Positions 17,855 through 27,903 of a stretch of DNA of 62,460 nt are shown here, one piece after another. Within the stretch, counting starts at the first letter, position 1; the number at the start of each line of letters is the position of its first letter. The stretch is taken from positions 1 to 62,460 of the forward strand of contig CAKQQG010000006.1 in the NCBI GenBank assembly GCA_934270705.1. The letters run 5' to 3'. A program made the position numbers and the translations under genes. The notes under the pieces were generated by a model that saw only the letters and a list, made by a program, of their open reading frames with translations, made no database searches and was not told the origin of the DNA. This DNA is from an uncultured Oxalobacter sp. (GTDB lineage Bacteria > Pseudomonadota > Gammaproteobacteria > Burkholderiales > Burkholderiaceae_D).

Positions 17855-20056
17855 ATGCCCGCCCAACTGAATATCCACCTGCTGCTGGTTGCGCTGTTCG
17901 CGCCGCTGGCCGGTGCGCTTGTTGCCGGGCTGATGGGATCACTGTTCGGCGGACACATGATCCGCCGGCGCACGTCCAAGGCCGTGACCGTCACCGGTGT
18001 CGCGGTGTCGTTCGCCTGTTCTCTGTTGACGCTGGCCGATGTCATGAACGGCGCACGCTTCGACGGCGATGTCTATACCTGGATGACGGTGGGCGACACG
18101 ACGTTCGGGATCGGATTCATGATCGATTCGCTTTCCGCCATGATGATGGCGCTGGTCACGTTCATTTCCCTGCTGGTGCATATCTATTCCATGGGATATA
18201 TGGAAAACGATGACAATGTCAGCCGTTTCTTTTCGTATATTTCCCTCTTTACGTTCGCCATGCTGTCGCTGGTCATGGGAAACAATTTCATCCAGCTCTT
18301 TTTCGGATGGGAAGCGGTCGGCGTCATGTCGTATCTGCTGATCGGTTTCTGGCTCGAAAAACCGACCGCCGTTTCGGCAGGTCTGAAGGCGTTTCTGGTC
18401 AACCGTGTGGGCGATTTCGGGTTCATGATCGGTATCGGACTGGTTTTCGCGTTTGCAGGGTCGCTCAACTATCGTGATGTGTTCGGCGTGCGCGAGCAAC
18501 TGGCGTCCATGACCGTGCCCGGTACGGGCTGGCTGGTCATTACCGCGATCTGTCTGTTCCTTTTCGTGGGCGCCATGGGCAAATCCGCACAGTTCCCGTT
18601 GCATGTCTGGTTGCCGGATTCGATGGAAGGCCCGACGCCGATTTCGGCGCTGATTCATGCGGCCACGATGGTCACAGCCGGCATTTTCATGGTGGCACGT
18701 CTGTCTCCGTTATACGAGCTTTCCGAGGTTGCCTTGTCGGTCATGGTCATCGTCGGCGCGGTTTCGGCGCTGTTTCTGGGGCTGGTGGCGATGGTTCAGA
18801 CCGATATCAAACGTATCGTGGCGTATTCGACGCTGTCGCAGCTGGGATATATGGTCGTGGCGCTGGGTGTTTCGGCTTATTCGGTCGCGGTCTTCCATCT
18901 GATGACGCATGCCTTTTTCAAGGCGCTGCTGTTTCTGGCGATCGGTTCCGTCATTCTGGGCATGCATCATGACCAGGATATCCGGAACATGGGCGGTTTG
19001 AGGAAATATATGCCCTGGACCTATGCGACGGCACTCGTCGGATCGCTGGCGCTGGTTGGTGTGCCGTTTTTTTCCGGCTTCTATTCCAAGGAATCCATTA
19101 TCGGGGCGATCAGGGCATCGTCCGTACCGGGCGCGACGTTCGCCATGCTGGCGGTGACTGCCGGTCTGTTCGTGACAGGATTTTATACGTTCCGCCTGTT
19201 CTTTTACGTTTTCCACGGGCGTGAACGTTTCCAGCGGCAACAGCTGGTCAATCTCAAGACGGCGGAAAAGGAAAAAGTGCCGCAAGGCAATCTGATCGGT
19301 CTGCTGCCCGGCGAAAAACCGCATGAATCCCCATGGATCATCCGGATGCCGCTGCTGCTTCTGGCGATTCCTTCGGTTCTGATCGGTTATATGGCGATCG
19401 ATACCATGCTCTACGGAACGTTTTTCGATGGCGTGATTGTGGTTGATCACGCGCGTCATCCGGCCATGTCGGTCATGGCCGGACATTTCGCCAGTGCCTT
19501 GTCGATGACGCTGCACGAGATCCTGACGCCGACGTTCTGGCTGGCGATAGCCGGCGTCGGAACGGCATGGTATTTCTATCTGGTCAACCCGATCATGCCG
19601 ATCCGGTTACGCAGGAGAATGCGTTTCATCTACCGCATGCTGGTCGAACAGTATTATCTGGACAGCCTGTACCTTCGCGGCTTTGCGGGTACCGCATTGC
19701 GGGTAGGCGACGTGTTGTGGAAATGGATAGATGTCACCCTGATCGACGACTGGATCATTTCGCGTTTCTTCGTCAGGGGTTGCAGAGGACTGGCGTATGT
19801 CGTGTCGAAAGTGTTCGATGTGGGTTCAATGGTGCGGACGCTTCTGAAAGGGGCAGCGCGTCACGGAAACGGATCGGATTCGGCAGACGGTGTGCCAGTG
19901 CCTGACAGACGTGTGACGGGATATGCGGGACCGGCAGGCTGGTTCGCCACGGTCGCACGGTATTTCCAGTCAGGGTATCTGTACCAGTATGTATTTGTCA
20001 TGATTGTCGGATTGTTGTGCCTGCTGTTATGGTTTGTGCCTTTCAGTCTGAAATAA
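17855..20056 (+). CDS. nuoL: NADH:quinone oxidoreductase subunit L
   Basis: A 733-residue antiporter-like subunit at the far end of the membrane arm. The proton-channel core includes the conserved glutamate in FFGWEAVGVMSYLLIGFW, the lysine in GAMGKSAQFPLHVWLPD and the histidine-rich segment AFFKALLFL. The long lateral helix and its final transmembrane anchor fill the C-terminus. It is longer than E. coli NuoL (613), mainly through a hydrophilic insert near residues 660-690 between the lateral helix and the last membrane segment, as commonly seen in Burkholderiales. Confidence 0.96.
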   Translation: MPAQLNIHLLLVALFAPLAGALVAGLMGSLFGGHMIRRRTSKAVTVTGVAVSFACSLLTLADVMNGARFDGDVYTWMTVGDTTFGIGFMIDSLSAMMMALVTFISLLVHIYSMGYMENDDNVSRFFSYISLFTFAMLSLVMGNNFIQLFFGWEAVGVMSYLLIGFWLEKPTAVSAGLKAFLVNRVGDFGFMIGIGLVFAFAGSLNYRDVFGVREQLASMTVPGTGWLVITAICLFLFVGAMGKSAQFPLHVWLPDSMEGPTPISALIHAATMVTAGIFMVARLSPLYELSEVALSVMVIVGAVSALFLGLVAMVQTDIKRIVAYSTLSQLGYMVVALGVSAYSVAVFHLMTHAFFKALLFLAIGSVILGMHHDQDIRNMGGLRKYMPWTYATALVGSLALVGVPFFSGFYSKESIIGAIRASSVPGATFAMLAVTAGLFVTGFYTFRLFFYVFHGRERFQRQQLVNLKTAEKEKVPQGNLIGLLPGEKPHESPWIIRMPLLLLAIPSVLIGYMAIDTMLYGTFFDGVIVVDHARHPAMSVMAGHFASALSMTLHEILTPTFWLAIAGVGTAWYFYLVNPIMPIRLRRRMRFIYRMLVEQYYLDSLYLRGFAGTALRVGDVLWKWIDVTLIDDWIISRFFVRGCRGLAYVVSKVFDVGSMVRTLLKGAARHGNGSDSADGVPVPDRRVTGYAGPAGWFATVARYFQSGYLYQYVFVMIVGLLCLLLWFVPFSLK

Positions 20057-20074
20057 AAACGAGATCGGAAAACC

Positions 20075-21568
20075 ATGCCTACGTTGTCCTGTTATCCTGT
20101 TCCTCTTCTTTCACTGGCGATCTGGTGTCCGGTGTTTTTCGGTCTGCTGGTGCTGGTTGCCGGAAAGGATGAAAGAGCCGTTCTTGTGCGGTATCTGTCT
20201 CTTTTCGGCGCTGCGGCGAGTTTTGCCGTGACGCTGCCGCTGGTGTTTTTCTTCGACAGGAGCGCGCATGGCATGCAGTTTGTCGAACGGCATGCCTGGA
20301 TCAGGCTGTTTCATGTGGAATATGCGCTGGGAGTCGATGGTATCTCGATGTGGCTGGTCGTATTGACCGCGCTGATGACGCTGGTCGTGGTGATCGCGGG
20401 CTGGAGCAATGTCGAAAAACAGATCGCCCAGTACATGGGAGCTTTTCTGGTGCTTTCCGGACTGATGATCGGTGCGTTCGCCACGTTCGACGGGTTGCTG
20501 TTCTACGTCTTTTTCGAGGCGACGCTGATCCCGATGTTCGTCATCATCGGCGTCTGGGGTGGAGAGCGGCGGGTTTATGCGGCGTTCAAATTCTTTCTCT
20601 ATACGTTTTTCGGTTCGCTGCCGATGCTCATCGCCATTTTGTACCTGTATCTCCAGACGGACAGTTTCAATATTTTCGAATGGTACAGGGTGCCGATACC
20701 GCTGGCTGTCCAGATATGGCTGTTCATCGGCATGCTGACGGCATTCGCCGTCAAGGTGCCGATGTGGCCGGTACATACCTGGTTGCCCGATGCGCACGTG
20801 GAAGCGCCGACCGGCGGTTCCGTCATTCTGGCTGCGATCATGCTCAAGCTCGGCGCATACGGTTTCATCCGCTTCACCTTGCCGATTGTGCCGGATGCCA
20901 GCCGGTATATGGAATGGTTCATGATCGCGCTCTCTCTGGTTGCGGTGATCTATATCGGTCTGGTCGCGCTGGTCCAGAAAGACATGAAGAAACTGATCGC
21001 CTATTCCTCGATCGCGCATATGGGGTTCGTCACACTGGGTTTTTTCCTGTTCGAGACCATTACGGTCGATGGTGCGCTGGTCCAGATGATTTCGCACGGT
21101 TTCGTTTCGGCGGCCATGTTCCTGTGCGTCGGTGTGCTGTATGACCGGATGCATACCCGCCAGATCGCCGATTATGGCGGTGTGGTGCATGTCATGCCGC
21201 GTTTCGCCGCCTTTTTCGTGCTGTTTGCCTTTGCCAACTGCGGTTTGCCGGGGACGTCCGGCTTCGTCGGCGAAGTGATGGTCATTCTGGGGGCGGTCAA
21301 GGTCAATGTCTGGATCGCGCTTGTCGGGGCGCTGGCGCTGGTGCTCGGCGCATCCTATACCCTCTGGATGATCAAGCGCGTGCTGTTCGGACCGGTCGCA
21401 AACGACCGTGTGGCGGCACTGAAGGATATCGGTGCGCGTGAATTCCTGATTCTGGCGATCATGGCCGGTTTCGTGTTGTCGATCGGGATTTATCCCGCAT
21501 GGATAACCGATGCCATGCAGGTATCTGTCGCCGATTTGCTGGTTCATGTGGCCCAGTCGAAACTGTAA
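20075..21568 (+). CDS. nuoM: NADH:quinone oxidoreductase subunit M
   Basis: A 497-residue antiporter-like proton-pumping subunit with about 14 helices. It shows FFEATLIPMFVIIG with the conserved glutamate, the lysine-containing AFAVKVPMWPVHTWLPDAHVEAP region (cited as VKVPMWPVHTWLPDAHVEAP) and YSSIAHMGF. The start at 20075 follows nuoL by 18 bases and the gene is followed by nuoN after another 18. Confidence 0.96.
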   Translation: MPTLSCYPVPLLSLAIWCPVFFGLLVLVAGKDERAVLVRYLSLFGAAASFAVTLPLVFFFDRSAHGMQFVERHAWIRLFHVEYALGVDGISMWLVVLTALMTLVVVIAGWSNVEKQIAQYMGAFLVLSGLMIGAFATFDGLLFYVFFEATLIPMFVIIGVWGGERRVYAAFKFFLYTFFGSLPMLIAILYLYLQTDSFNIFEWYRVPIPLAVQIWLFIGMLTAFAVKVPMWPVHTWLPDAHVEAPTGGSVILAAIMLKLGAYGFIRFTLPIVPDASRYMEWFMIALSLVAVIYIGLVALVQKDMKKLIAYSSIAHMGFVTLGFFLFETITVDGALVQMISHGFVSAAMFLCVGVLYDRMHTRQIADYGGVVHVMPRFAAFFVLFAFANCGLPGTSGFVGEVMVILGAVKVNVWIALVGALALVLGASYTLWMIKRVLFGPVANDRVAALKDIGAREFLILAIMAGFVLSIGIYPAWITDAMQVSVADLLVHVAQSKL

Positions 21569-21586
21569 GGGACGGATGCGGACGGT

Positions 21587-23077
21587 ATGGATGCCATGAA
21601 CCTGATTGTTGCCATGCCGGAACTGATACTGGTCGTATCGGTTCCGCTGATTCTGGTTGCCGATTTGTTCCTGCCGCAGGGGCGGCGCGATGTCACGTTT
21701 GTCCTGTCGTTGCTGGTGATTCTCGCCTGTGCGGCGGCCAGTGCCATGTTCATGCAGGATGATACGGTGGCATACGCTTTCGGCGGCTCGTTCGTGTCGG
21801 ATGCCGTATCGAAGTTGCTCAAGCTGTGCACCTGTTTCGCCATGTTGCTGACGCTGATATATGCGCGGCGCTATGTCAATGAACGGCAGATGACGTCCGG
21901 TCATCTCGGCGGCGAGTTTTATACGCTGGCGCTGTTTTCGATGCTGGGTCAGTTCGTCGTCATTTCCGCCGCCGATTTTCTGGTCATGTTTCTGGGAATC
22001 GAACTGATGTCTTTCCCGCTGTATGCGCTGGTGGCGTTGAAGCGCGATGACGGAAAGGCCGTCGAGGCGGCCACGAAGTTTTTCATTCTGGGAGCGCTCG
22101 GTTCGGGATTGCTGCTTTACGGCATTTCCATGCTCTATGGTGCGACTGGTTCGCTGGGGTTTGCGGAAGTGGCGAAAATGGCGGCGCAGACCGGTACGAA
22201 CCGGCTGATCATGGTGTTCGGTATCGTTTTCGTGGTGGCGGGCATTGCGTTCAAACTGGGGGCGGTGCCGTTCCATATGTGGGTACCGGACGTGTTCGAG
22301 GGAGCGCCGACGGCGGTGACGTTGCTGGTCGGCGGGGCGCCCAAGCTGGCGGGCTTTGCCGTTTGCATGCGCATTCTGGTCGATGGCCTGTTGCCGATGG
22401 CAGTCGACTGGCAACAGATGCTGGTCGTCATTTCCGTGCTGTCGATGGCGCTGGGCAACGTGATGGCGATCATGCAGTCGAATATCAAGCGTATGCTGGC
22501 GTATTCGACCATTTCGCAAATGGGGTACATGCTGCTGGGGATGCTTGCCGGTGTGAAAGAGGGCGGAGTCGGAACGACATTCGTTTTCGCTTACGGTGCG
22601 TCGATGTACTATACGATCGTCTATGTGCTGGCGACGCTGGGCGCATTCGGCGTCATCATCATGATGTCGCAAAAAGGGTTCGAGGCAGAAAAACTGTCTG
22701 ATTTCCGGGGACTGAACCGCCGGAATCCCTGGTATGCGCTCATCATGCTTTTGTGCATGTTTTCATTCGCTGGCGTTCCGCCGCTGGTCGGCTTCTACGG
22801 CAAGGTCGCGGTATTTCAGGCGGTCATCAATGTCGATCTGTTCTGGCTGGCGGTCGTCGGCATTTTCTTTGCCGTCGTCGGTGCGGTGTACTATCTGCGG
22901 GTTGTCAAGATCATGTATTTCGATGCGCCGCTGGATACCGGAAAAATCGGGGTGCCACGGGATATGGCGGTCTGTCTCGGTATCAATGGCGTGCTGGTGC
23001 TGGCGCTCGGCGTTTTCCCGGGGCCGTTGATGGACTGGTGTCTGAATGCGGTGCATCATGCGTTCCTGATACAGTGA
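21587..23077 (+). CDS. nuoN: NADH:quinone oxidoreductase subunit N
   Basis: A 496-residue antiporter-like subunit, the last gene of the complex I operon. The conserved glutamate lies in MFLGIELMSFPLYALVA, the channel lysine in FKLGAVPFHMWVPDVFEGAP, and the Mrp-type YSTISQMGY follows. MDAMNLIVAMPELILV fits the family start. In many Burkholderiales nuoN is followed by a small DUF2818 gene; here aroC follows after 66 bases and no such gene is present. Confidence 0.96.
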   Translation: MDAMNLIVAMPELILVVSVPLILVADLFLPQGRRDVTFVLSLLVILACAAASAMFMQDDTVAYAFGGSFVSDAVSKLLKLCTCFAMLLTLIYARRYVNERQMTSGHLGGEFYTLALFSMLGQFVVISAADFLVMFLGIELMSFPLYALVALKRDDGKAVEAATKFFILGALGSGLLLYGISMLYGATGSLGFAEVAKMAAQTGTNRLIMVFGIVFVVAGIAFKLGAVPFHMWVPDVFEGAPTAVTLLVGGAPKLAGFAVCMRILVDGLLPMAVDWQQMLVVISVLSMALGNVMAIMQSNIKRMLAYSTISQMGYMLLGMLAGVKEGGVGTTFVFAYGASMYYTIVYVLATLGAFGVIIMMSQKGFEAEKLSDFRGLNRRNPWYALIMLLCMFSFAGVPPLVGFYGKVAVFQAVINVDLFWLAVVGIFFAVVGAVYYLRVVKIMYFDAPLDTGKIGVPRDMAVCLGINGVLVLALGVFPGPLMDWCLNAVHHAFLIQ

Positions 23078-23143
23078 TGAGCGCGATTTTTTTCGGGGCG
23101 GGGTGTTAAAATCCGCCTTTTCTGGCAATAGGAATGGGATACG

Positions 23144-24268
23144 ATGGCAGGCAATACTTTCGGAAAGCTTTTTTCGGTAACGACATTCGGCGAGTCGCAC
23201 GGCCCGGCACTGGGATGTATTGTTGACGGTTGCCCGCCGGGGATGGCGCTTTCCGAAGCGGATATCCAGCCGGAACTGGATCGCAGACGTCCCGGTTCGT
23301 CGCGTTTCGTCACACAACGGCGCGAGCCCGATGCGGTCCGGATCCTTTCGGGTGTCTATCAGGGAAAAACGACGGGTACCCCTATTGCATTGCTGATCGA
23401 GAATCAGGACCAGCGCAGTCGGGATTACAGCGATATCGCCGAAGTATTCCGGCCCGGCCATGGCGACTATACCTATTTCATGAAATACGGTATCCGTGAT
23501 CCGCGCGGTGGCGGGCGTTCGTCGGCACGCCTGACCGCGGCGACGGTCGCAGCGGCGGCCATTGCGAAAAAATGGCTGAGAATGCATTGCGGTACCGAAA
23601 TCATGGGACGCATGAGCCAGATGGGCGATACGGTCATTCCTTTCGCTTCATGGGCATTCACTGCAGGCAATCCCTTTTTTGCAGCGACGGATGATGTCTC
23701 GCTGTTGTCGTCGCTGGAACAAAAGCTCGATGCCCTGCGCAGGGCGGGCGACTCCATCGGTGCGAAAGTCGAGGTCGTTGCGAGTGGTGTGCCGGTCGGT
23801 CTGGGCAATCCGCTGTTTGAAAAGCTGGATGCGGAAATCGCCGCAGCCATGATGGGGATCAATGCCGTCAAGGGTGTCGAAATCGGCGACGGTTTTTCCG
23901 TTGTCACGCAAAAGGGTTCCGAACATGGTGATGAAATCACGCCGCAGGGGTTTTCAAGCAATCATGCCGGCGGTGTGCTGGGCGGTATTTCGACAGGGCA
24001 GGATATCCGGGTCAGTATTGCCGTCAAACCGACGCCCTCTATCCGTTTTCCGCGTCATTCCGTCGATAGTCGCGGCAATCCGGTCGTGGTGGAAACGAAG
24101 GGGCGTCATGATCCCTGTGTCGGTATTCGGGCTGTACCGGTTGCCGAAGCGATGCTGGCGCTGGTGCTGATGGATGCGGTGTTGCAGTACCGTGCGCAAT
24201 GTGCCGATGTCGCGCTTTCCGTTTCGCCAGTCACCGGCAGTTTGCACGGTACGGCCTCCCGAAAATAG
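23144..24268 (+). CDS. aroC: Chorismate synthase
   Basis: A 374-residue enzyme that turns 5-enolpyruvylshikimate 3-phosphate into chorismate, the last step of the shared aromatic pathway, using reduced FMN as a catalyst. Signature segments are [20 protein letters not shown] (cited as [17 protein letters not shown]) with the catalytic histidine, [20 protein letters not shown] (seen as [18 protein letters not shown]) and the C-terminal [17 protein letters not shown]. Length is normal. It supplies chorismate for the trp genes located 15 kb downstream in the same window. Confidence 0.97.
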   Translation: MAGNTFGKLFSVTTFGESHGPALGCIVDGCPPGMALSEADIQPELDRRRPGSSRFVTQRREPDAVRILSGVYQGKTTGTPIALLIENQDQRSRDYSDIAEVFRPGHGDYTYFMKYGIRDPRGGGRSSARLTAATVAAAAIAKKWLRMHCGTEIMGRMSQMGDTVIPFASWAFTAGNPFFAATDDVSLLSSLEQKLDALRRAGDSIGAKVEVVASGVPVGLGNPLFEKLDAEIAAAMMGINAVKGVEIGDGFSVVTQKGSEHGDEITPQGFSSNHAGGVLGGISTGQDIRVSIAVKPTPSIRFPRHSVDSRGNPVVVETKGRHDPCVGIRAVPVAEAMLALVLMDAVLQYRAQCADVALSVSPVTGSLHGTASRK

Positions 24269-24289
24269 CAACGGCAGACGGGTCTGGCG

Positions 24290-25453
24290 GTGTCGGAAAA
24301 ATCTTCCTGGCCGAAGCAGTCGTTCGGTTTCGGGGCATTTTATTTCAGCTATTACAGTTTTGTCGGCGTTTTCCCGACGTATATCACGCTGTATCTGGCA
24401 TTCAGGGAAATCGGTGCGTTCGAGATCGGCATTCTGATGTCATTGATGCAGGCCATGCGTATCGTCGGGCCGAATCTGTGGGGTTGGCTGGCGGACTGGA
24501 CGGGGCAACGTGCCCGTGTGCTCCAGATGACGGCAGCGGCTGCGCTTATCGCTTTCATCGGATTTTTCTTCGGCGGCGGGTTCTGGTACTTCGCATTTTT
24601 CATGGTGGCGGTCAATCTGTTCACGAGTGCGCAAGGGCCATTGTCGGACGCTCTGATTCTCTCGGAAATGCAGGGCAACATGTCCCGCTACGGGCAGTTG
24701 CGCTTGTGGGGGTCGGTCGGCTATGTCGTCATGACGGCGGCTTCCGGGTTCGTGCTGGACTGGACGGGTATCGGTCTGATGCCATGGGTCGGCGCAGTCA
24801 TTCTGGGCGCAGTTTTGCTGGTCAGTCTCCGGTTGTACCAGACGCCGCGGCCTGCGCTCGAAAAAAACAGGGTATCGCTCTGGCATGTCGTCCGGCAGCG
24901 TGACGTCGTGGCCTTCATGGTATCGGGATGTTTCATGCTGGCGGCGCATTCGGCGCTGTACGCCTTTTACTCGCTGTATCTGTCGAATCTGGGTTACAGT
25001 AGCGTGACGATCGGTCTGATGTGGGCCATCGGTGCGACGGCGGAAATCGTGTTTTTCATTTACCAGTCGCCGGTGATCCGGCGTTTCGGTATCAAGTCGG
25101 TGATGCTCGCCAGTCTGTTTCTTGCGGTCGTCCGTTTCGCGCTGATCGGCGTCGGTGCGGAATCATTCGCCGTTTTGCTATTCGCGCAGCTTTTGCATGC
25201 GGCGACATTCGGCGCGCATCATGTCGCTTCCATCCTGTCGATTCAGAAATGGTTCGCCGGTCCGCTCCAGGCAAGGGGGCAGGCGCTTTTCATCAGTGCA
25301 TCATACGGTATCGGCGGGACGGCGGGCGGTTTTCTGCTGTCCTGGGTATGGGATTTTCTCTCGCCTGAATCGGTGTACTGGGTGGCGAGCGGCTTTGCGC
25401 TGGTCGCGCTTTTCGCAGCGTGGCTGTCGTTTCGTTGGCAGACAACGAAATAA
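24290..25453 (+). CDS. MFS transporter, HcaT/nucleoside-permease-like
   Basis: A 387-residue membrane protein with 12 predicted helices. The N-terminal YFSYYSFVGVFPTYITLYL and the loop GWLADWTGQR fit the MFS_1-like branch that includes 3-phenylpropionate permease HcaT. The substrate cannot be told from sequence. It starts with GTG 21 bases after aroC and may be co-transcribed with it. Confidence 0.8.
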   Translation: MSEKSSWPKQSFGFGAFYFSYYSFVGVFPTYITLYLAFREIGAFEIGILMSLMQAMRIVGPNLWGWLADWTGQRARVLQMTAAAALIAFIGFFFGGGFWYFAFFMVAVNLFTSAQGPLSDALILSEMQGNMSRYGQLRLWGSVGYVVMTAASGFVLDWTGIGLMPWVGAVILGAVLLVSLRLYQTPRPALEKNRVSLWHVVRQRDVVAFMVSGCFMLAAHSALYAFYSLYLSNLGYSSVTIGLMWAIGATAEIVFFIYQSPVIRRFGIKSVMLASLFLAVVRFALIGVGAESFAVLLFAQLLHAATFGAHHVASILSIQKWFAGPLQARGQALFISASYGIGGTAGGFLLSWVWDFLSPESVYWVASGFALVALFAAWLSFRWQTTK

Positions 25454-25539
25454 TGCGGTAATGACCATACAGCCTGTCAGGTTTGACGGTGAATGTGGCA
25501 TAATAAAAAATTGGTTAACAGAAAATGTGATTTGGCATC

Positions 25540-26943
25540 ATGGCAAAGACTCTCTATGACAAACTCTGGGAATCCCATGTGGTGGATACGGAAAAGGACG
25601 GTACGACGATTTTGTATATCGACCGCCATCTTCTGCACGAAGTGACCAGCCCGCAAGCTTTCGAAGGTCTGCGGCTGGCAGGGCGCAAGCCGTGGAGAGT
25701 TTCCGCCAATCTGCTGGTGGCCGATCATAATGTGTCCACGAAGAACCGTAATGGTCCGATCGCCGATCCGATTTCGCGCCTTCAGGTGGAAACGCTGGAT
25801 ATGAATGCGAAAATGTATGGGCTGACCTACTTCAATATGGCCGACAAGCGGCAGGGGATCGTGCATGTCATCGGCCCTGAACAGGGGGCGACGTTGCCCG
25901 GCATGACGGTCGTCTGTGGCGACTCGCATACTTCGACGCATGGTGCGTTCGGTTGTCTGGCACACGGTATCGGTACGTCGGAAGTGGAACATGTGCTGGC
26001 GACACAGACTTTGCTGGCGAAAAAATCGAAAGCCATGCTGGTGGAGGTGAACGGCACATTGCAGGACGGCGTGACGGCCAAGGACATCGTGCTGGCGGTG
26101 ATCGGCAAGATCGGTACGGCAGGAGGAACGGGACATGCCATCGAGTTCGCCGGTTCGGCGGTTCGCGCCCTGTCGATGGAAGGACGCATGACGTTGTGCA
26201 ATATGGCGATCGAGGCAGGTGCACGCGCCGGCATGGTGGCGGTCGATGATACGACGATAGATTATGTCCGCGGTCGTCCTTTCTCTCCGAAAGGCGAACA
26301 GTGGGACAAGGCGGTCGCCTACTGGAAAACGCTGCATTCCGATCCGGGCGCGGTATTCGATGCGTTCGTTTCGCTCGACGCATCTGAAATCCTGCCGCAG
26401 GTGACATGGGGAACGTCCCCGGAAATGGTGACTTCCATCGACGGGAAAGTACCCGATCCGGCAAACGAGGCCGATCCGGTTCGCCGCAACGCGATCATCC
26501 GTGCGCTCGAATATATGGATCTGAAACCCGATATGCCGATCACGTCCATTGCGATCGACAAGGTGTTTATCGGTTCGTGCACCAATTCACGGATCGAGGA
26601 TTTGAGAGCTGCCGCTGCGGTGGTCAAGGGCAAAAAGCGCGCCGCCAACGTCAAGCTGGCGCTGGTGGTGCCGGGTTCCGGTCTGGTCAAGGAACAGGCG
26701 GAAAAAGAAGGGCTGGACAGGATTTTCATGGATGCCGGTTTCGAATGGCGAGAACCGGGATGTTCCATGTGTCTGGCGATGAATGACGACAGGTTGGCTC
26801 CGGGGGAACGGTGTGCTTCCACATCGAACCGGAATTTCGAGGGACGGCAGGGACAGGGCGGCAGAACCCATCTGGTTTCGCCGGCCATGGCGGCCGCTGC
26901 CGGTATCGCCGGACATTTTGTCGATGTACGGGACATTCACTGA
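25540..26943 (+). CDS. leuC: 3-isopropylmalate dehydratase, large subunit
   Basis: A 467-residue aconitase-family protein that, with LeuD, isomerises 2-isopropylmalate to 3-isopropylmalate in leucine synthesis. The [4Fe-4S] cluster cysteines are visible in [13 protein letters not shown] and [11 protein letters not shown]. The N-terminal [15 protein letters not shown] and [20 protein letters not shown] are typical. It opens the cluster leuC-ecn-leuD-leuB-asd. Confidence 0.97.
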   Translation: MAKTLYDKLWESHVVDTEKDGTTILYIDRHLLHEVTSPQAFEGLRLAGRKPWRVSANLLVADHNVSTKNRNGPIADPISRLQVETLDMNAKMYGLTYFNMADKRQGIVHVIGPEQGATLPGMTVVCGDSHTSTHGAFGCLAHGIGTSEVEHVLATQTLLAKKSKAMLVEVNGTLQDGVTAKDIVLAVIGKIGTAGGTGHAIEFAGSAVRALSMEGRMTLCNMAIEAGARAGMVAVDDTTIDYVRGRPFSPKGEQWDKAVAYWKTLHSDPGAVFDAFVSLDASEILPQVTWGTSPEMVTSIDGKVPDPANEADPVRRNAIIRALEYMDLKPDMPITSIAIDKVFIGSCTNSRIEDLRAAAAVVKGKKRAANVKLALVVPGSGLVKEQAEKEGLDRIFMDAGFEWREPGCSMCLAMNDDRLAPGERCASTSNRNFEGRQGQGGRTHLVSPAMAAAAGIAGHFVDVRDIH

Positions 26944-26961
26944 ACATGGAGAGATAAAAAG

Positions 26962-27081
26962 ATGAGAATGCTGGTCGCTGTTTTTTCCGCCGTCATGTTT
27001 CTTGCGGCATGCAATACCGTGCAAGGTATCGGCAAGGACGTGCAGAAAGCCGGTTCTGCTGTCGAAAACGCCGCAAGATAA
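26962..27081 (+). CDS. ecn: Entericidin-like micro-lipoprotein
   Basis: A 39-residue product missed by size cut-offs. It starts MRMLVAVFSAVMFLAAC, a signal peptide ending in an LAAC lipobox (Cys17). The mature part continues NTVQGIGKDVQKAGSAVENAAR, in which GIGKDVQKAG is the conserved core of the entericidin A/B family of small cell-envelope lipoproteins. A strong ribosome binding site (ggagag) lies 11 bases upstream. The gene occupies the leuC-leuD gap, a position where betaproteobacteria often keep one. Entericidins in E. coli form an antidote/toxin pair linked to stress lysis, but only one gene is seen here and its role is unknown. Confidence 0.85.
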   Translation: MRMLVAVFSAVMFLAACNTVQGIGKDVQKAGSAVENAAR

Positions 27082-27087
27082 CGCGTG

Positions 27088-27118
27088 CCGGACGTTTTTT
27101 TGTGTTTTGTCCGGTTTT
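27088..27118 (+). terminator. Weak intrinsic terminator after the entericidin-like gene
   Basis: A 6-bp stem (ccggac 27088-27093, gtccgg 27109-27114) with a T-rich loop is followed by four T residues. It could give partial termination or mRNA end protection inside the leu cluster. Confidence 0.4.
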
Positions 27119-27186
27119 GTGGTGTGTATGCCATGAAACCGGTGCTTTCGCCGCCTGGCGAAAGACGAACGGACTGATTTGAAATC

Positions 27187-27834
27187 ATGGAAAAATTTAC
27201 CGTACATACCGGGCTGGTTGTCCCGCTTGATCGTGTCAATGTGGATACGGATGCGATTATCCCGAAACAGTTTCTGAAATCGATCAAACGGACGGGATTC
27301 GGACCGAATCTGTTTGATGAATGGCGCTATCTCGATCATGGCGAGCCGGGTATGGATAATTCCAAACGGCCGCTGAATCCGGATTTCGTGCTGAATCAGC
27401 CCCGCTATCAGGGTGCTTCGATTTTGCTGGCACGCAAGAATTTCGGGTGCGGATCTTCCCGCGAACATGCGCCATGGGCTTTGCAGCAGTATGGTTTCAA
27501 GGCGGTCATCGCGCCCAGTTTCGCCGATATTTTCTTCAACAACTGTTTCAAGAACGGTTTTTTGCCGATCACCCTGTCGGAAGAACAGGTGGATCAGCTC
27601 TTTGCGGCGGTTCAGGCACAGCCCGGGTACAAGCTGACGGTCGATCTGGAAAAGATGGTGGTCACGAGCGAAGACAAAAAGCTGGTCTTTACTTTCGCCA
27701 TCGACCCGTTCCGCCAGTATTGCCTGATGAACGGACTGGACGATATCGGCCTGACCTTGCAGAAAGCTGACAAGATTCGGGAATACGAAAAACGTCATAT
27801 CGCCGAACAGCCATGGCTGGCCAATACGATTTGA
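27187..27834 (+). CDS. leuD: 3-isopropylmalate dehydratase, small subunit
   Basis: A 215-residue swivel-domain partner of LeuC. Landmarks are [18 protein letters not shown] at the start, the substrate-contacting [15 protein letters not shown] and [17 protein letters not shown]. Length is standard for the proteobacterial form. It is separated from leuC by the entericidin-like gene and precedes leuB by 69 bases. Confidence 0.97.
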   Translation: MEKFTVHTGLVVPLDRVNVDTDAIIPKQFLKSIKRTGFGPNLFDEWRYLDHGEPGMDNSKRPLNPDFVLNQPRYQGASILLARKNFGCGSSREHAPWALQQYGFKAVIAPSFADIFFNNCFKNGFLPITLSEEQVDQLFAAVQAQPGYKLTVDLEKMVVTSEDKKLVFTFAIDPFRQYCLMNGLDDIGLTLQKADKIREYEKRHIAEQPWLANTI

Positions 27835-27903
27835 GGTGGGTTTCATATCAACAGGAGAGGACGCGGCCGGTTGCGGCGTGCGCCGACTAGAGAGAGGTTA
27901 AAC

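Noticed and set aside
20111..22672. Very long antisense ORF (853 residues) opposite nuoM and nuoN
   Set aside because: Composition is His/Arg/Gln-rich nonsense from the antisense of hydrophobic codons; nuoM and nuoN are clear on the plus strand.
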